Positions 35,512 through 44,517 of a stretch of DNA of 64,000 nt are shown here, piece after piece. Within the stretch, counting starts at the first letter, position 1. Each line of letters starts with the position of its first letter. The stretch spans positions 124,001 to 188,000 of the forward strand of contig NZ_VBSL01000001.1 of NCBI RefSeq assembly GCF_006149005.1, read 5' to 3'. A model generated the notes under the pieces. It ran no database searches. It was not told the DNA's origin and saw only the letters and a list, made by a program, of their open reading frames with translations. The translations under genes and the position numbers were made by a program. Source of the DNA: Larkinella sp. C7 (GTDB lineage Bacteria > Bacteroidota > Bacteroidia > Cytophagales > Spirosomataceae).

Positions 35512-36507
35512 CCATTCAAGAATAGTACGAACGAAAGCTCTGGTGTAGGTAATGAACCAGGGCAAATGGTCGTAGGAAATTTCGGTGTAGGGGCGGCTTT
35601 CGGCTCCAAAGCTCTGGTAATACGCCTTCACCGACTCCGCTCCCACCGCCGGACTTTCAAAATCAAATTCCACAGGTTGTCCGGCAAACTCCTCAATAAG
35701 TTGATTGATCATCCACAACCGCGCCTGTTGCTTCCGCCCGGTCGGTGATGCGCCGTTGAAAAGATAAATAATCCGGTTGCGATCCAGCACAAACAAGCCA
35801 CCTGCTTCGGCGTTTTTTTCGCCTTCTTTCCGGGCCAGCCAGATGCGCGCCAGTCCCCGGTTTTTCAACTGATCGACGGTTTTCACAAACCGGTCGTAGA
35901 TCGTCAAATCCAGTTGAATACCGCCAACCGCCTTTTCTTCGTTGTGTTCCCGATGCAGTTGAATCAGCAGCCGCATGTCCGGCTTTTCTTCCACCACCCA
36001 GCCCACATTGCGCGCCCGGTTGAGGTTGGTTTTCCGGTCGGTTGCATATTGCCGGTAGATTTCTTCGTAGGGCTTATTGAGTGGTAAAACGTGGTTATTA
36101 CGCTTGATTACGGAAAAACCGGTTGGAAATCGCAGGTCATTTTCATTTTTTTCGTTAAAGCGGTACGAAACCACCCACCGAAAAGACCGGTTTAATTGAT
36201 CGAAAAATTCGGAAGACCATAAAGCCAAATCAATTCCGGCCCGGCTAAAAATTCCCAGTTGCTGGCAGTAATCGGGCTGGTAGACGTACCGAATTCCGTA
36301 TTTCTGTTTGTAAACCACCGGCATCACGGCCACATACTGCCCGGCCTGTTCGGCCACGATGCCACCCCAATGCGGAGCACCAACACCCGTGGTCAGGGCA
36401 TCCAGGTACCACGAAAACGCATAGATCAGCCGTTGGGGCGATTCGGCAACGCAAGCATCCCAGCGAACCGCGTCGAGGTCGGCGCGATCGAGATACCGGA
36501 CGGTCAT
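35497..36507 (-). CDS. FemAB/GNAT-like N-acyltransferase (second of a tandem pair)
   Basis: A 336-residue protein with a C-terminal GNAT-fold domain of the Acetyltransf_6/FemAB-like kind: AEAGGLFVLDRNRIIYLFNGASPTGRKQQARLWMINQLIEEFAGQPVEFDFESP. The N-terminal half shares RYLDRADLDAVRWDACVAESPQRLIYAFSWYLD with its upstream neighbour, a clear paralogue. The start at 36507 forms an ATGA overlap with that neighbour's stop, so the pair is translationally coupled; the ORF could begin at 36534, but alignment with the paralogue favours 36507. Such proteins transfer acyl or aminoacyl groups to surface or peptidoglycan precursors; substrate unknown. Confidence 0.7.
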   Translation of the reverse strand: MTVRYLDRADLDAVRWDACVAESPQRLIYAFSWYLDALTTGVGAPHWGGIVAEQAGQYVAVMPVVYKQKYGIRYVYQPDYCQQLGIFSRAGIDLALWSSEFFDQLNRSFRWVVSYRFNEKNENDLRFPTGFSVIKRNNHVLPLNKPYEEIYRQYATDRKTNLNRARNVGWVVEEKPDMRLLIQLHREHNEEKAVGGIQLDLTIYDRFVKTVDQLKNRGLARIWLARKEGEKNAEAGGLFVLDRNRIIYLFNGASPTGRKQQARLWMINQLIEEFAGQPVEFDFESPAVGAESVKAYYQSFGAESRPYTEISYDHLPWFITYTRAFVRTILEWKNRP

Positions 36508-37463
36508 CGGGGGAAAAGCGTTTGCTGCAGCCATTGCTTCAACCGGTGCAAGAACCGCACCGAATCCGGCAGTTGGTTGCTCACCAGTCGAACATACGGT
36601 TCCGATTCGGCGCCGAAACCCCGGTTAAAAGCCGCCAGCGATTCAACTTCGGGACTTTCAAAATCAAAACAGAGCGGCTGCCCGGCGTATTCCCGAATGA
36701 ATTGATCCAAAATAACGGTTCGGGCGTTGCCCCTCCGCCCTTCCGGACTGGCCGCACAGAAAAGGTGGATAATCCGGTTGACATCCGTTACCAGCAGACA
36801 ACCCGCTTCGATCCGACCGTTTTGCATCGCCACGCGGATGGTTACCTGCTGCCGGTTTTGCAAAACCGCAACCAATTGCCGGAGTTGATCATAGGCCTGG
36901 GGGGCAACGCGGCCAATGCCAGCGGTGTTATACTTCCGAAACAAGTCGATCAGCGGCTGGATATCAGAAGTGTCCACAAACGTCCATTCCTGTTGCAAAC
37001 CGTGTTTCAGATTATACTTTTGGCCTTTGGAATACCGTTTGGCCAGTGCTGCATATGGTTTTTGGAGATGCAGAACATGATTGGTCATCGGTATCAACTG
37101 TACCGATTCACCTGCCAAAGCCGGGGCGTTAGCGGCATGCAACTGATAGGAAGGGGTGTAGCGGATATGGTGTTGGAGAGCGTCCAGAAACCGGGACAAA
37201 ACCGCAGCATCAGGTGTTTCTCTGGCCGAAAAAACACCAAGCTGGTGGCAGAATAAAGGCTGAATAACGGACTTGACGCCATAGCGATTGCGAACAGGCA
37301 ACGGCATCACTCGCTCATAATCACCTTCTACCAGCAACTCCCAGCCGGGCGAAACGACATCCAGGTACCACGAAAAGGCATAGACCAGCCGCTGCGGGGA
37401 AAGAGCCACACAGCGATCATACGCAGCATCGTCGATGTGTTGTCGGGAGAGCAGGCGGACCAA
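36504..37463 (-). CDS. FemAB/GNAT-like N-acyltransferase (first of a tandem pair)
   Basis: Paralogue of the next gene, about 319 residues from the start chosen here. Shared blocks are RCVALSPQRLVYAFSWYLD near the N-terminus and INRIIHLFCAASPEGRRGNARTVILDQFIREYAGQPLCFDFESP-like sequence in the C-terminal GNAT fold. No ATG is available. TTG at 37463 lines up with the start of the paralogue; the ORF also runs to a TTG at 37520, but that extension is encoded by the inverted repeat 37489-37535. It lies on the dnaA strand, after the hairpin that follows dnaA. Confidence 0.65.
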   Translation of the reverse strand: MVRLLSRQHIDDAAYDRCVALSPQRLVYAFSWYLDVVSPGWELLVEGDYERVMPLPVRNRYGVKSVIQPLFCHQLGVFSARETPDAAVLSRFLDALQHHIRYTPSYQLHAANAPALAGESVQLIPMTNHVLHLQKPYAALAKRYSKGQKYNLKHGLQQEWTFVDTSDIQPLIDLFRKYNTAGIGRVAPQAYDQLRQLVAVLQNRQQVTIRVAMQNGRIEAGCLLVTDVNRIIHLFCAASPEGRRGNARTVILDQFIREYAGQPLCFDFESPEVESLAAFNRGFGAESEPYVRLVSNQLPDSVRFLHRLKQWLQQTLFPR

Positions 37464-37488
37464 AGGAGTGTTTAATTTGGTGTTAAGG

Positions 37489-37535
37489 GTTAAAAGTGAT
37501 GAGTTGCGTGCGTCAGCCAACTCATCACTTTTAAC
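37489..37535. repeat. Perfect 18-bp inverted repeat touching the dnaA stop codon
   Basis: GTTAAAAGTGATGAGTTG at 37489-37506 is the perfect reverse complement of 37518-37535, with an 11-nt loop. The right arm ends one base before the dnaA stop codon. It may terminate or trim the dnaA message. The words (GTTAAAAGTGATGAGTT) form their own family, distinct from the other palindromes of the window. Confidence 0.85.
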
Positions 37536-38966
37536 TTATTTCAACGAGCCCTTCAGCTTTTCGACGGTTTCGCGGATTTGCGGGTTCGTGTTGGTGATGT
37601 CGCTGATCGTTTGAATGGCGTGAATAACCGTGCTGTGGTCACGTCCTCCGAAATGATAGCCAATCGATTTCAACGACAGTTCCGTCAGGTCTTTGGCCAG
37701 AAACATGGCAATCTGACGCGGAAAAACCGCTTCTTTCTTCCGGCTTTTGCTTTTCAGATCAGAAACGGCAATCTTGAAGTGATCGGCCACCACGTCCTGA
37801 ATGGTATCGATGGTTACTTCCTTGTCCGAGTCGATGATGAGGTTCCGCAGGGTGTTCCGGGCCAGATCCAGATCGATTTCCCGGCGGTTGAGCGACGCCT
37901 GTGCCATCAGCGACACGATGACGCCTTCCAGTTCCCGGACATTCGTGTTAATGCTGTGCGCCAGGTACTCGATGACGTTATGTTCGATAAAGATGCCTTC
38001 GCCCAGCAGTTTTTTCTGAATAATGGCCGTCCGCGTTTCCAGATCCGGCTGGGTCAGGTCGGCTGTCAGGCCCTGCTTGAAACGCGACTGAAGCCGGTCC
38101 TGCATACCCTGCAAGTCGCGGGGGGCGCGGTCAGACGTCATGATAATCTGCTTTTTGGCGCCGTGCAGGTGGTTGAAAATATGGAAAAACGTCTCCTGGG
38201 TTTTTTCTTTTCCCGCCCAAAACTGCACATCATCAATGATTAGCACGTCGACCTGCATGTAAAAACCCATGAAATCCCGCAGCGAATCGGTACGGATGGA
38301 GTTGATAAACTGGGTGGTAAACTTTTCGGAAGACACGTACAGGACAAATTTATCCTGGTTGTTATTTTTGATATAATTGCCGACGGCCTGCACCAGGTGG
38401 GTTTTGCCCAACCCCACCCCGCCGTAGATCATCAGCGGATTGAAGGCCGTTGTTCCCGGATTCTGGGCGATGGCGAAACCCGCCGAGCGGCCCAGCCGGT
38501 TGCAGTCGCCTTCAATAAAGTTATCAAATGTATAGGCCGGATTCAGGTACGAATCCAGTTGCAGCGAGTCCAGGTCTTTCATTTCGAATGGACTCTTCAA
38601 AATATCGGCGTCGACGTTATCCGGTTTGGCATTCTGGGGCGATTTTGACGTCGGCACGTTGACCGTCAACGGTTTGCTGCCTTCGTCGCCTTTGTCGACA
38701 ATGATCGAATATTGCAACTGCCCGTGATGACCGATGGCAAAGTCGAGCGCTTTTCGCAGTAGATGAACATAGTTTTCCTCCAGCCATTCGTAGAAGAACT
38801 GGCTGGGTACCTGGATGGTCAGTTCACTCCCATTCAGGCGCAGGGGAACAATCGGCTCGAACCAGGTCCGAAAACTCTGGTCGGGAATGTTCTCCTGGAT
38901 CACCTGCAGGCAGCGGTTCCAGACCGTCACTGCTTCGCGCTGTATGCCGGGTACGGATATGTTCAC
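37536..38966 (-). CDS. dnaA: Chromosomal replication initiator DnaA
   Basis: A 476-residue AAA+ initiator. Domain I is WNRCLQVIQENIPDQSFRTWFEPIVPL; a variable linker follows; domain III has the AAA+ Walker A (IYGGVGLGKTHL), Walker B (DVLIIDDVQFWAGKEKTQETFFHIFN) and sensor regions; domain IV ends with the DNA-binding signature HFGGRDHSTVIHA. The start is GTG at 38966; an in-frame stop lies 12 nt upstream and no alternative ATG fits. The upstream gap has no clear cluster of TTATCCACA boxes, so the origin may lie elsewhere. Confidence 0.97.
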   Translation of the reverse strand: MNISVPGIQREAVTVWNRCLQVIQENIPDQSFRTWFEPIVPLRLNGSELTIQVPSQFFYEWLEENYVHLLRKALDFAIGHHGQLQYSIIVDKGDEGSKPLTVNVPTSKSPQNAKPDNVDADILKSPFEMKDLDSLQLDSYLNPAYTFDNFIEGDCNRLGRSAGFAIAQNPGTTAFNPLMIYGGVGLGKTHLVQAVGNYIKNNNQDKFVLYVSSEKFTTQFINSIRTDSLRDFMGFYMQVDVLIIDDVQFWAGKEKTQETFFHIFNHLHGAKKQIIMTSDRAPRDLQGMQDRLQSRFKQGLTADLTQPDLETRTAIIQKKLLGEGIFIEHNVIEYLAHSINTNVRELEGVIVSLMAQASLNRREIDLDLARNTLRNLIIDSDKEVTIDTIQDVVADHFKIAVSDLKSKSRKKEAVFPRQIAMFLAKDLTELSLKSIGYHFGGRDHSTVIHAIQTISDITNTNPQIRETVEKLKGSLK

Positions 38967-39409
38967 AGTTTCATTTTACCAAATCATAAAGCCAAATTGT
39001 CCAAGACAATCAGCCCGGTGGGTGAAAAAAGGGAGACAAAAGTAGGAAAAAAAATAGAGCAGACAAGGTGACTTGCCAAACTCCGGTCGGATAAAAATAC
39101 AGCCCCATTTTTTATCTATCAATACATTGAAATAGATTATCAAAATAATACAACCCAACAATGAACGGTGAAGCCTTCCGCTGTGGCTTTACTCCGAAAA
39201 GACCTAACTTTGGAAAAGAATGGATTGGATGGATGAATGGTTGAAAACGGTTTGATGGTTAAAGCGGTTTGATGGTTAAATGGCTGACGGCTGCTTGTGA
39301 AGGTCGTCCTTTCTACCCGAAAAATCATTCATCCAACCATTTTAATCATTCCAACCATTTTAACTATCCCAACCATTTTTAACCATCAAACCCTCCAGCC
39401 CTTGATACT
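38967..39409. other. 443-nt divergent gap between dnaA and mutA
   Basis: No gene is seen. The dnaA-proximal part is AT-rich (for example 39105-39160) but lacks convincing DnaA boxes or an AT-rich 13-mer array. The mutA-proximal part is taken up by the tandem/inverted repeat described at 39221-39393. Confidence 0.6.
39221..39393. repeat. Tandem and inverted repeat block, TGGTTAAA family
   Basis: The left half has CGGTTTGATGGTTAAA twice in tandem (39248-39263 and 39265-39280, period 17). The right half has CCAACCATTTTAA three times (39333-39345, 39351-39363, 39369-39382 with one extra T), plus AACCATCAAACC. The halves are reverse complements at the level of words (GATGGTTAAA/TTTTAACCATC), with varied order. 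It ends about 15 nt upstream of the mutA ATG. Confidence 0.8.
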
Positions 39410-40765
39410 ATGTTTTCTATAAAATCGCTCTTTCCACCCGTGACGAAAGCGGAGTGGACCCGGCAGGTGGTGGCCGACCTGAAAGGGAAACCGGTTGAAT
39501 CTCTGAAGCGGCTCACACCCGACGGCCTGGAGACGGAGCCGTTTTATACGAACGAAGACCTGGCGAAGCTGCCACTTGCCACCAACCAGCAAAGTCAGCG
39601 AACGGGCCGGTCGCTGGGCTGGCTGAATGTTCCGGGTGTGCGGTTTGAAACGGAAAGTGAGACCAATACGGTTCTGCGTACGGGTCTCACCAAAGGAGCC
39701 GACGGTTTTCTTCTTGATTTGACCGCGGCAAAAATCGAAAAAATTCAGTGGAGTCGGCTGCTGCATGGCCTGAAACTGAGCGACACGCCGGTTTGGTTTC
39801 GCGTCGATGGGCAGTCGGAAAACGTGGTGATGGCGTTGAAGCAGATGCTGCCGTATCAACTGAAAGGCGGTATTTTTGACGAACCGGTGGCCCGTTCCCT
39901 CCAGTCTGGCACCCATCCCGACGCGGCTCTGGCGCAAATGTCGGAAGCGACGCGCCTAACGCTGGATTCACCCCACTTTCGAACCATCACGGTCGGCAGC
40001 ACGGTTTTCCACAACGCCGGTGCCACAGCCCCGCAGGAACTGGCCTTTACGCTTAATTCGGTGGTGGAGGTATTCGATCACCTGACCAACGCCGGTTTAA
40101 GGATGGAGCAACTGATTTTCAAAACCGCCTTCGCGGTTTCGGTCGGAACGAGTTACTTCTCCGAAATCGCGAAACTCCGCGCCCTCCGCATCCTCTGGCA
40201 ACGCTTGTTACTTCATTATTCGATATCCGATATTCATCATTCAGTATTCATCCACGCCCAAACCTCCACCTTCTACGACGCTACGGCTACCCCTTATAAC
40301 AACCTGCTCCGGGCTACGACGGAAGCCATGTCCGCCGTCATCGGGGGCTGCGATGCGCTGACTGTTCATCCCTACGATGCGGTTTTCAGCGAACCCGATG
40401 AATTTTCTACCCGCATTGCCCGGAACATTTCTATTTTGCTGAAAGAAGAAGCCCATCTGGACAAAACGTTCGACCCCTCGGCGGGTTCGTATTACCTCGA
40501 AACCCTGACGAACGAACTGGTCGAATCGGCCTGGGCATTGTTTCTGGACGTCGAAAACCGGGGTGGTTTGTTGAAAGCAACCGAAAGCGGTTTTGTTCCG
40601 GGCGAACTGGAGAAAGCGTATCAGGCCAAAGTGGAAGCGGTGAAGAACGGTCGGATTTTGGTGGGTGTGACGAAGTTTCGGGTCGATGGAGAAGTAAGGG
40701 TGGCCAAACCGGTAAGACTTCAAAAAACCTTCCCGGATTTCCGGTTGTCCCAAGAATTCGAGTAA
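39410..40765 (+). CDS. mutA: Methylmalonyl-CoA mutase small (beta) subunit
   Basis: A 451-residue non-catalytic partner of the adenosylcobalamin-dependent mutase that interconverts methylmalonyl-CoA and succinyl-CoA. FPPVTKAEWTRQVVADLKGK at the N-terminus, the TIM-barrel segments EIAKLRALRILWQRL, FIHAQTSTFYDATATPYNNLLRATTEAMSAVIGGCDALTVHPYD and DPSAGSYYLETLTNELVESAW are typical. It lacks the C-terminal cobalamin-like domain, as in other short Bacteroidota small subunits. Codons from 40212 to 40251 (LHYSISDIHHSVFI) are made of the GATATTC-family repeat and replace a variable loop. It overlaps functionally with the large subunit 21 nt downstream. Confidence 0.92.
   Translation: MFSIKSLFPPVTKAEWTRQVVADLKGKPVESLKRLTPDGLETEPFYTNEDLAKLPLATNQQSQRTGRSLGWLNVPGVRFETESETNTVLRTGLTKGADGFLLDLTAAKIEKIQWSRLLHGLKLSDTPVWFRVDGQSENVVMALKQMLPYQLKGGIFDEPVARSLQSGTHPDAALAQMSEATRLTLDSPHFRTITVGSTVFHNAGATAPQELAFTLNSVVEVFDHLTNAGLRMEQLIFKTAFAVSVGTSYFSEIAKLRALRILWQRLLLHYSISDIHHSVFIHAQTSTFYDATATPYNNLLRATTEAMSAVIGGCDALTVHPYDAVFSEPDEFSTRIARNISILLKEEAHLDKTFDPSAGSYYLETLTNELVESAWALFLDVENRGGLLKATESGFVPGELEKAYQAKVEAVKNGRILVGVTKFRVDGEVRVAKPVRLQKTFPDFRLSQEFE
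40212..40251. repeat. GATATTC-family repeat inside the mutA coding region
   Basis: Forty bases made of the words TTCATTATTCGATAT, CCGATATTC, ATCATTC and AGTATTCAT. The first 17 bases match 54761-54777 at 16 positions, which is in an intergenic palindrome far away. The reading frame is kept and no stop is introduced. Confidence 0.8.
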
Positions 40766-40786
40766 TTTCCAGACGAGAAAACCGGT

Positions 40787-42967
40787 ATGAGACCTGATTT
40801 CAATACGCCACATCATCAAACGACACCTGACAACCTTCCCTCGTCAGTTAGCCCGTCGCGCCCTTTCGTGACCTCTGAAGGCATCAAGATAAAACCACAC
40901 TACGAAGCTGCTGACCTTGCCGACGCCCAGCATCTGGGTTCCGTTGCTGGTATACCGCCTTTTCTGCGCGGCCCCTACAGCAGCATGTACCTGACCCAGC
41001 CGTGGACGATCCGCCAGTATGCCGGTTTTTCGACCGCCGAAGCGTCCAATGCGTTCTACCGCCGGAATCTGGCGGCCGGGCAAAAAGGGCTTTCCGTTGC
41101 GTTCGATCTGGCGACGCACCGGGGCTACGATTCCGACCATCCGCGCGTGGTGGGTGACGTGGGCAAAGCCGGGGTTGCCATCGACACGGTGGAAGACATG
41201 AAAACGCTGTTCGACCAGATTCCGCTCGATCAGATGTCGGTATCGATGACCATGAACGGGGCGGTTTTGCCCATTCTGGCATTTTACATCGTGGCGGCTG
41301 AGGAACAGGGCGTCCGGCCGGAGCAATTGGCAGGCACCATTCAGAACGACATTCTGAAGGAGTTCATGGTACGGAACACCTACATCTACCCGCCCGAACC
41401 GTCGATGCGGCTGGTGGGCGACATTTTTGCGTATACGAGTCGCTACATGCCCAAATTCAACTCCATCAGCATCAGCGGCTACCACATGCACGAAGCGGGC
41501 GCACCTGCCCATATCGAACTGGCCTATACGCTGGCCGACGGCCTGGAATACATCCGAACCGGTTTAAAGGCCGGGATGAGCATCGATGATTTTGCGCCCC
41601 GTCTGTCGTTTTTTTGGGGAATCGGTATGAACCATTTCATGGAAATCGCCAAAATGCGGGCAGCCCGGGTGCTTTGGGCCACGCTGGTGAAACCATTTGC
41701 GCCCAAAAATCCCAAATCGCTGGCGTTGCGAACCCACTGCCAGACCAGCGGCTACAGCCTGACGGAACAGGACCCGTTCAACAATGTGGCCCGGACGTGT
41801 GTCGAAGCGCTGGCGGCTGTGCTGGGGCATACGCAATCGCTGCATACGAATTCGCTGGACGAAGCCATTGCGCTGCCCACCGATTTTTCGGCGCGGATTG
41901 CCCGAAATACACAGCTTTATCTGCAATATGAAACCGATGTAACGTCCGTTGTCGATCCGTGGGGCGGTTCCTATTATGTCGAATCGTTAACCGATCAATT
42001 GATTCAGAAAGCCTGGGCGTTGATTCAGGAAGTGGAAACCCTAGGCGGCATGACCAAAGCGATTGAAACCGGCCTGCCCAAACTCCGCATCGAGGAAGCG
42101 GCTGCCCGCAAACAGGCCCGGATCGATTCCGGTAAAGATGTCATTGTCGGCGTCAACCAATACCGTCCCGATTCAGAAAAGGAACTGGAAGTGCTGGAAG
42201 TAGATAACCAGGCCGTTCGGGAAGGACAGATCCGGCGGATTAACGAGGTGAAAGCCCGGCGGGATCAGTCCAAAGTGGAAGCCGCGCTGGAAGCGATTAC
42301 CGCAGCCGCTCGTTCAGACCGGAACGCCGGAACGTTGCAATCCGCAACAGCGTCTATGTCTGACAACCTCCTGACCCTCGCCATCGAAGCCGCCCGCCAC
42401 CGGGCTACGTTAGGAGAAATTTCATACGCTATGGAAAAAGCATTTGGCCGACATAAGGCCACCATTCGTTCCGTGTCGGGCATCTATTCCGCCGAGGTGT
42501 CGGATGATGAAAACTTCCGGCTCGCCCGTCAGCTCACCGACCGGTTTGCCGAGCGGGAAGGCCGACGTCCGCGAATTCTGGTGGCCAAAATGGGCCAGGA
42601 TGGTCACGACCGCGGGGCCAAGGTTATTGCCACCAGCTTTGCCGACCTGGGCTTCGATGTGGATATGGGGCCGCTGTTTCAGACACCGGAAGAAGTGGCC
42701 CGGCAAGCTGCCGAAAACGACGTCCACCTCGTGGGCGTGTCAAGCCTGGCCGCCGGGCATAAAACGCTGGTGCCGCAACTGATCGAAGAATTGAAAAAGA
42801 TTGGCCGTGACGACATCATGGTCATTGCCGGGGGCGTCATTCCCGCGCAGGATTACCAGTTTCTGTATGATGCGGGGGTTAAAGGCGTTTTCGGGCCGGG
42901 AACGGTTATTTCAATAGCGGCTCAGAAAATACTGAAGGAGCTGATGCCCGGGTTGGATCAGCCCTAG
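40787..42967 (+). CDS. scpA: Methylmalonyl-CoA mutase large (alpha) subunit
   Basis: A 726-residue catalytic subunit. The N-terminal TIM barrel binds CoA and carries [45 protein letters not shown] with the conserved Tyr and Arg, then [21 protein letters not shown] and [16 protein letters not shown]. The C-terminal cobalamin-binding domain has the base-off His motif [27 protein letters not shown] and a following [24 protein letters not shown]. It forms a heterodimer with MutA encoded immediately upstream; both are needed for propionate or succinate/propionyl-CoA metabolism. Complete and regular. Confidence 0.97.
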   Translation: MRPDFNTPHHQTTPDNLPSSVSPSRPFVTSEGIKIKPHYEAADLADAQHLGSVAGIPPFLRGPYSSMYLTQPWTIRQYAGFSTAEASNAFYRRNLAAGQKGLSVAFDLATHRGYDSDHPRVVGDVGKAGVAIDTVEDMKTLFDQIPLDQMSVSMTMNGAVLPILAFYIVAAEEQGVRPEQLAGTIQNDILKEFMVRNTYIYPPEPSMRLVGDIFAYTSRYMPKFNSISISGYHMHEAGAPAHIELAYTLADGLEYIRTGLKAGMSIDDFAPRLSFFWGIGMNHFMEIAKMRAARVLWATLVKPFAPKNPKSLALRTHCQTSGYSLTEQDPFNNVARTCVEALAAVLGHTQSLHTNSLDEAIALPTDFSARIARNTQLYLQYETDVTSVVDPWGGSYYVESLTDQLIQKAWALIQEVETLGGMTKAIETGLPKLRIEEAAARKQARIDSGKDVIVGVNQYRPDSEKELEVLEVDNQAVREGQIRRINEVKARRDQSKVEAALEAITAAARSDRNAGTLQSATASMSDNLLTLAIEAARHRATLGEISYAMEKAFGRHKATIRSVSGIYSAEVSDDENFRLARQLTDRFAEREGRRPRILVAKMGQDGHDRGAKVIATSFADLGFDVDMGPLFQTPEEVARQAAENDVHLVGVSSLAAGHKTLVPQLIEELKKIGRDDIMVIAGGVIPAQDYQFLYDAGVKGVFGPGTVISIAAQKILKELMPGLDQP

Positions 42968-43012
42968 ATCGTAAACCGTTTTTTCGTATTTTTATAAAAA
43001 TTGATTTTCGCT

Positions 43013-43678
43013 ATGATCACAAGCCGGGTTGCTGATTTACTGGAAGCGCCGGATGCCAGACTGGTTATCGAACGGGCACAGGCTATTTTGGACGACGAAG
43101 CAAAACGGCGTAAAGAATTCCGGGAGTGGCTGTGCGATGATGTAAAAGCGGAATTTATCAATGGTGTGGTTGTGATGCACTCGCCGGTTAAGCGACAACA
43201 TTTAAATGCCAGTGAAAACCTCCTGATGCTGTTAAAAGTCTATGTTAACAAACAGGATTTAGGTGAAGTGAATACCGAAAAGGCGCTGGTTGCCTTGTCC
43301 CGAAACGACTACGAACCCGATATCTGCTACTGGAACAAAGAAATAGCGGCATCGTTCTACGATGATCAGATGGAACATCCCGCCCCGGATCTTATTGTTG
43401 AAATTCTCTCCCGAACCACTACGGGCCGTGACAGAGGCATCAAATTCGAAGACTATGCCGCGCATGGCGTCCGGGAATACTGGATGATCGATCCGGTTCG
43501 TCAGTCGCTGGAACAATATAAACTGGACGAGGATTTGATGGCTTTTGAAGAAGCTGCGGTTCTCTTTGTGGATGATACCCTCGAAAGTCTGACGATTCCC
43601 GGTTTCCGGATTCCGGTTCGGGCTATTTTCGATAAAGATGTAAACCTGATCACCCTGCAAGCGTTGATCAGGGAGTAA
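43013..43678 (+). CDS. Uma2 family endonuclease-like protein
   Basis: A 221-residue protein of the Uma2/DUF820 family with a PD-(D/E)xK nuclease fold. Recognisable parts are EFINGVVVMHSPVKRQHLNASENLLMLL, NDYEPDICYW (metal Asp), APDLIVEILSRTT (Glu) with GRDRGIKFEDYAAHGVREYWMIDP. These proteins are common as solitary genes in Cytophagales and cyanobacteria, and their targets are largely unknown. I start at ATG 43013; a TTG four codons earlier extends the ORF. It follows scpA by 45 nt. Confidence 0.85.
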   Translation: MITSRVADLLEAPDARLVIERAQAILDDEAKRRKEFREWLCDDVKAEFINGVVVMHSPVKRQHLNASENLLMLLKVYVNKQDLGEVNTEKALVALSRNDYEPDICYWNKEIAASFYDDQMEHPAPDLIVEILSRTTTGRDRGIKFEDYAAHGVREYWMIDPVRQSLEQYKLDEDLMAFEEAAVLFVDDTLESLTIPGFRIPVRAIFDKDVNLITLQALIRE

Positions 43679-43684
43679 TACCGA

Positions 43685-44125
43685 TCAGTCCCGCACCGGG
43701 AAACGCCCCAATTGCCCTTCCAGATCCGAAATAGCCCGCTCCAACTCATCGTTGTTGGGGCTGACCGATAACCAGAACGGTTTGTTCGGATCACTGTACC
43801 AATCCGGCGCGGCTTCCTGGTCAAGCTTGATCCCGAATGAATATCCACTCAAGCCTTTCGATGAATTGCTGAAGCCGAGGCACGGTTCTACAAACGAAAG
43901 CCGGGGTGAAAGCTCCCTCTGGGAAGCCACCGAGCGCATCCAGTTGATCAACAACTCAATTTCCCAGGTCGATAACAAGGGGGCCGTCGTCGTATATTCT
44001 TTGTTTCGATACCGGGTTTTCAAACTGATCAACAGCCAGTTACGATCCATAAAGTACTGCGAATCGCTGTATTCATAGTCAAGAATATCCAATTCAAAAG
44101 AAGCTTCGGGGCCAGTCAGTTTCAT
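43685..44125 (-). CDS. Hypothetical protein, resembles WapI-type immunity proteins
   Basis: A 146-residue soluble protein. Its start MKLTGPEASFELDILDYEYSDSQYFMDRNWLLISLKTRY and the block LLSTWEIELLINWMRSVA resemble what I recall of the WapI family of small immunity proteins. There is no adjacent toxin or Rhs/WapA gene, so it may be an orphan immunity gene or have another role. It is convergent with the Uma2 gene, 7 nt from its end. Confidence 0.55.
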   Translation of the reverse strand: MKLTGPEASFELDILDYEYSDSQYFMDRNWLLISLKTRYRNKEYTTTAPLLSTWEIELLINWMRSVASQRELSPRLSFVEPCLGFSNSSKGLSGYSFGIKLDQEAAPDWYSDPNKPFWLSVSPNNDELERAISDLEGQLGRFPVRD

Positions 44126-44517
44126 GGGTTAGAATATCAGGCGGTCTGTTTGCGGCAAACCGAAGTACAATCAACACAATCTCACAGCGCAGTTCAGGCA
44201 CGGGGCAGCCAGGGCAAATCGCAGAACCGAATCCGGTAAAACCGGGTCTCAACCGAAAGCCAGTAGCCATTCAAACACAACCAACACGTAGGTATAAACG
44301 TAAAGTAAAAATACAAAAGGGATAGAATTATATAGCATTTTTCATTTAAAAAATTTAACTAGACAAGAAATAATTCAAAGTCACCTCTTTATCGTCTGAT
44401 AAACGAAATTAAGTAGGGACTGTACACGAACATTTTTTTTGTGTTATTGGAATAGTCGTTAATTTCACCTGTCCAAACTTCCTGTGAAGATACAGTTCAC
44501 CACAAGCCATTGACTTT
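44126..44517. other. 392-nt gap upstream of the response regulator
   Basis: No ORF of substance. Positions 44290-44460 are AT-rich. A plus-strand candidate promoter is TTTG (44438-44441), an 18-bp spacer and TAATTTCA (44460-44467), six of eight to the consensus, giving a 51-nt leader to the ATG at 44518. Confidence 0.35.

Noticed and set aside
39221-39393. CRISPR array
   Set aside because: Repeats are short, varied and present in both orientations, spacers are only a few bases long, and no cas gene is in the window.
38967-39409. Possible replication origin next to dnaA
   Set aside because: The gap has AT-rich stretches and sequences such as TTATCTATC, but no cluster of near-consensus TTATCCACA boxes; the repeats present belong to a different, widespread word family.
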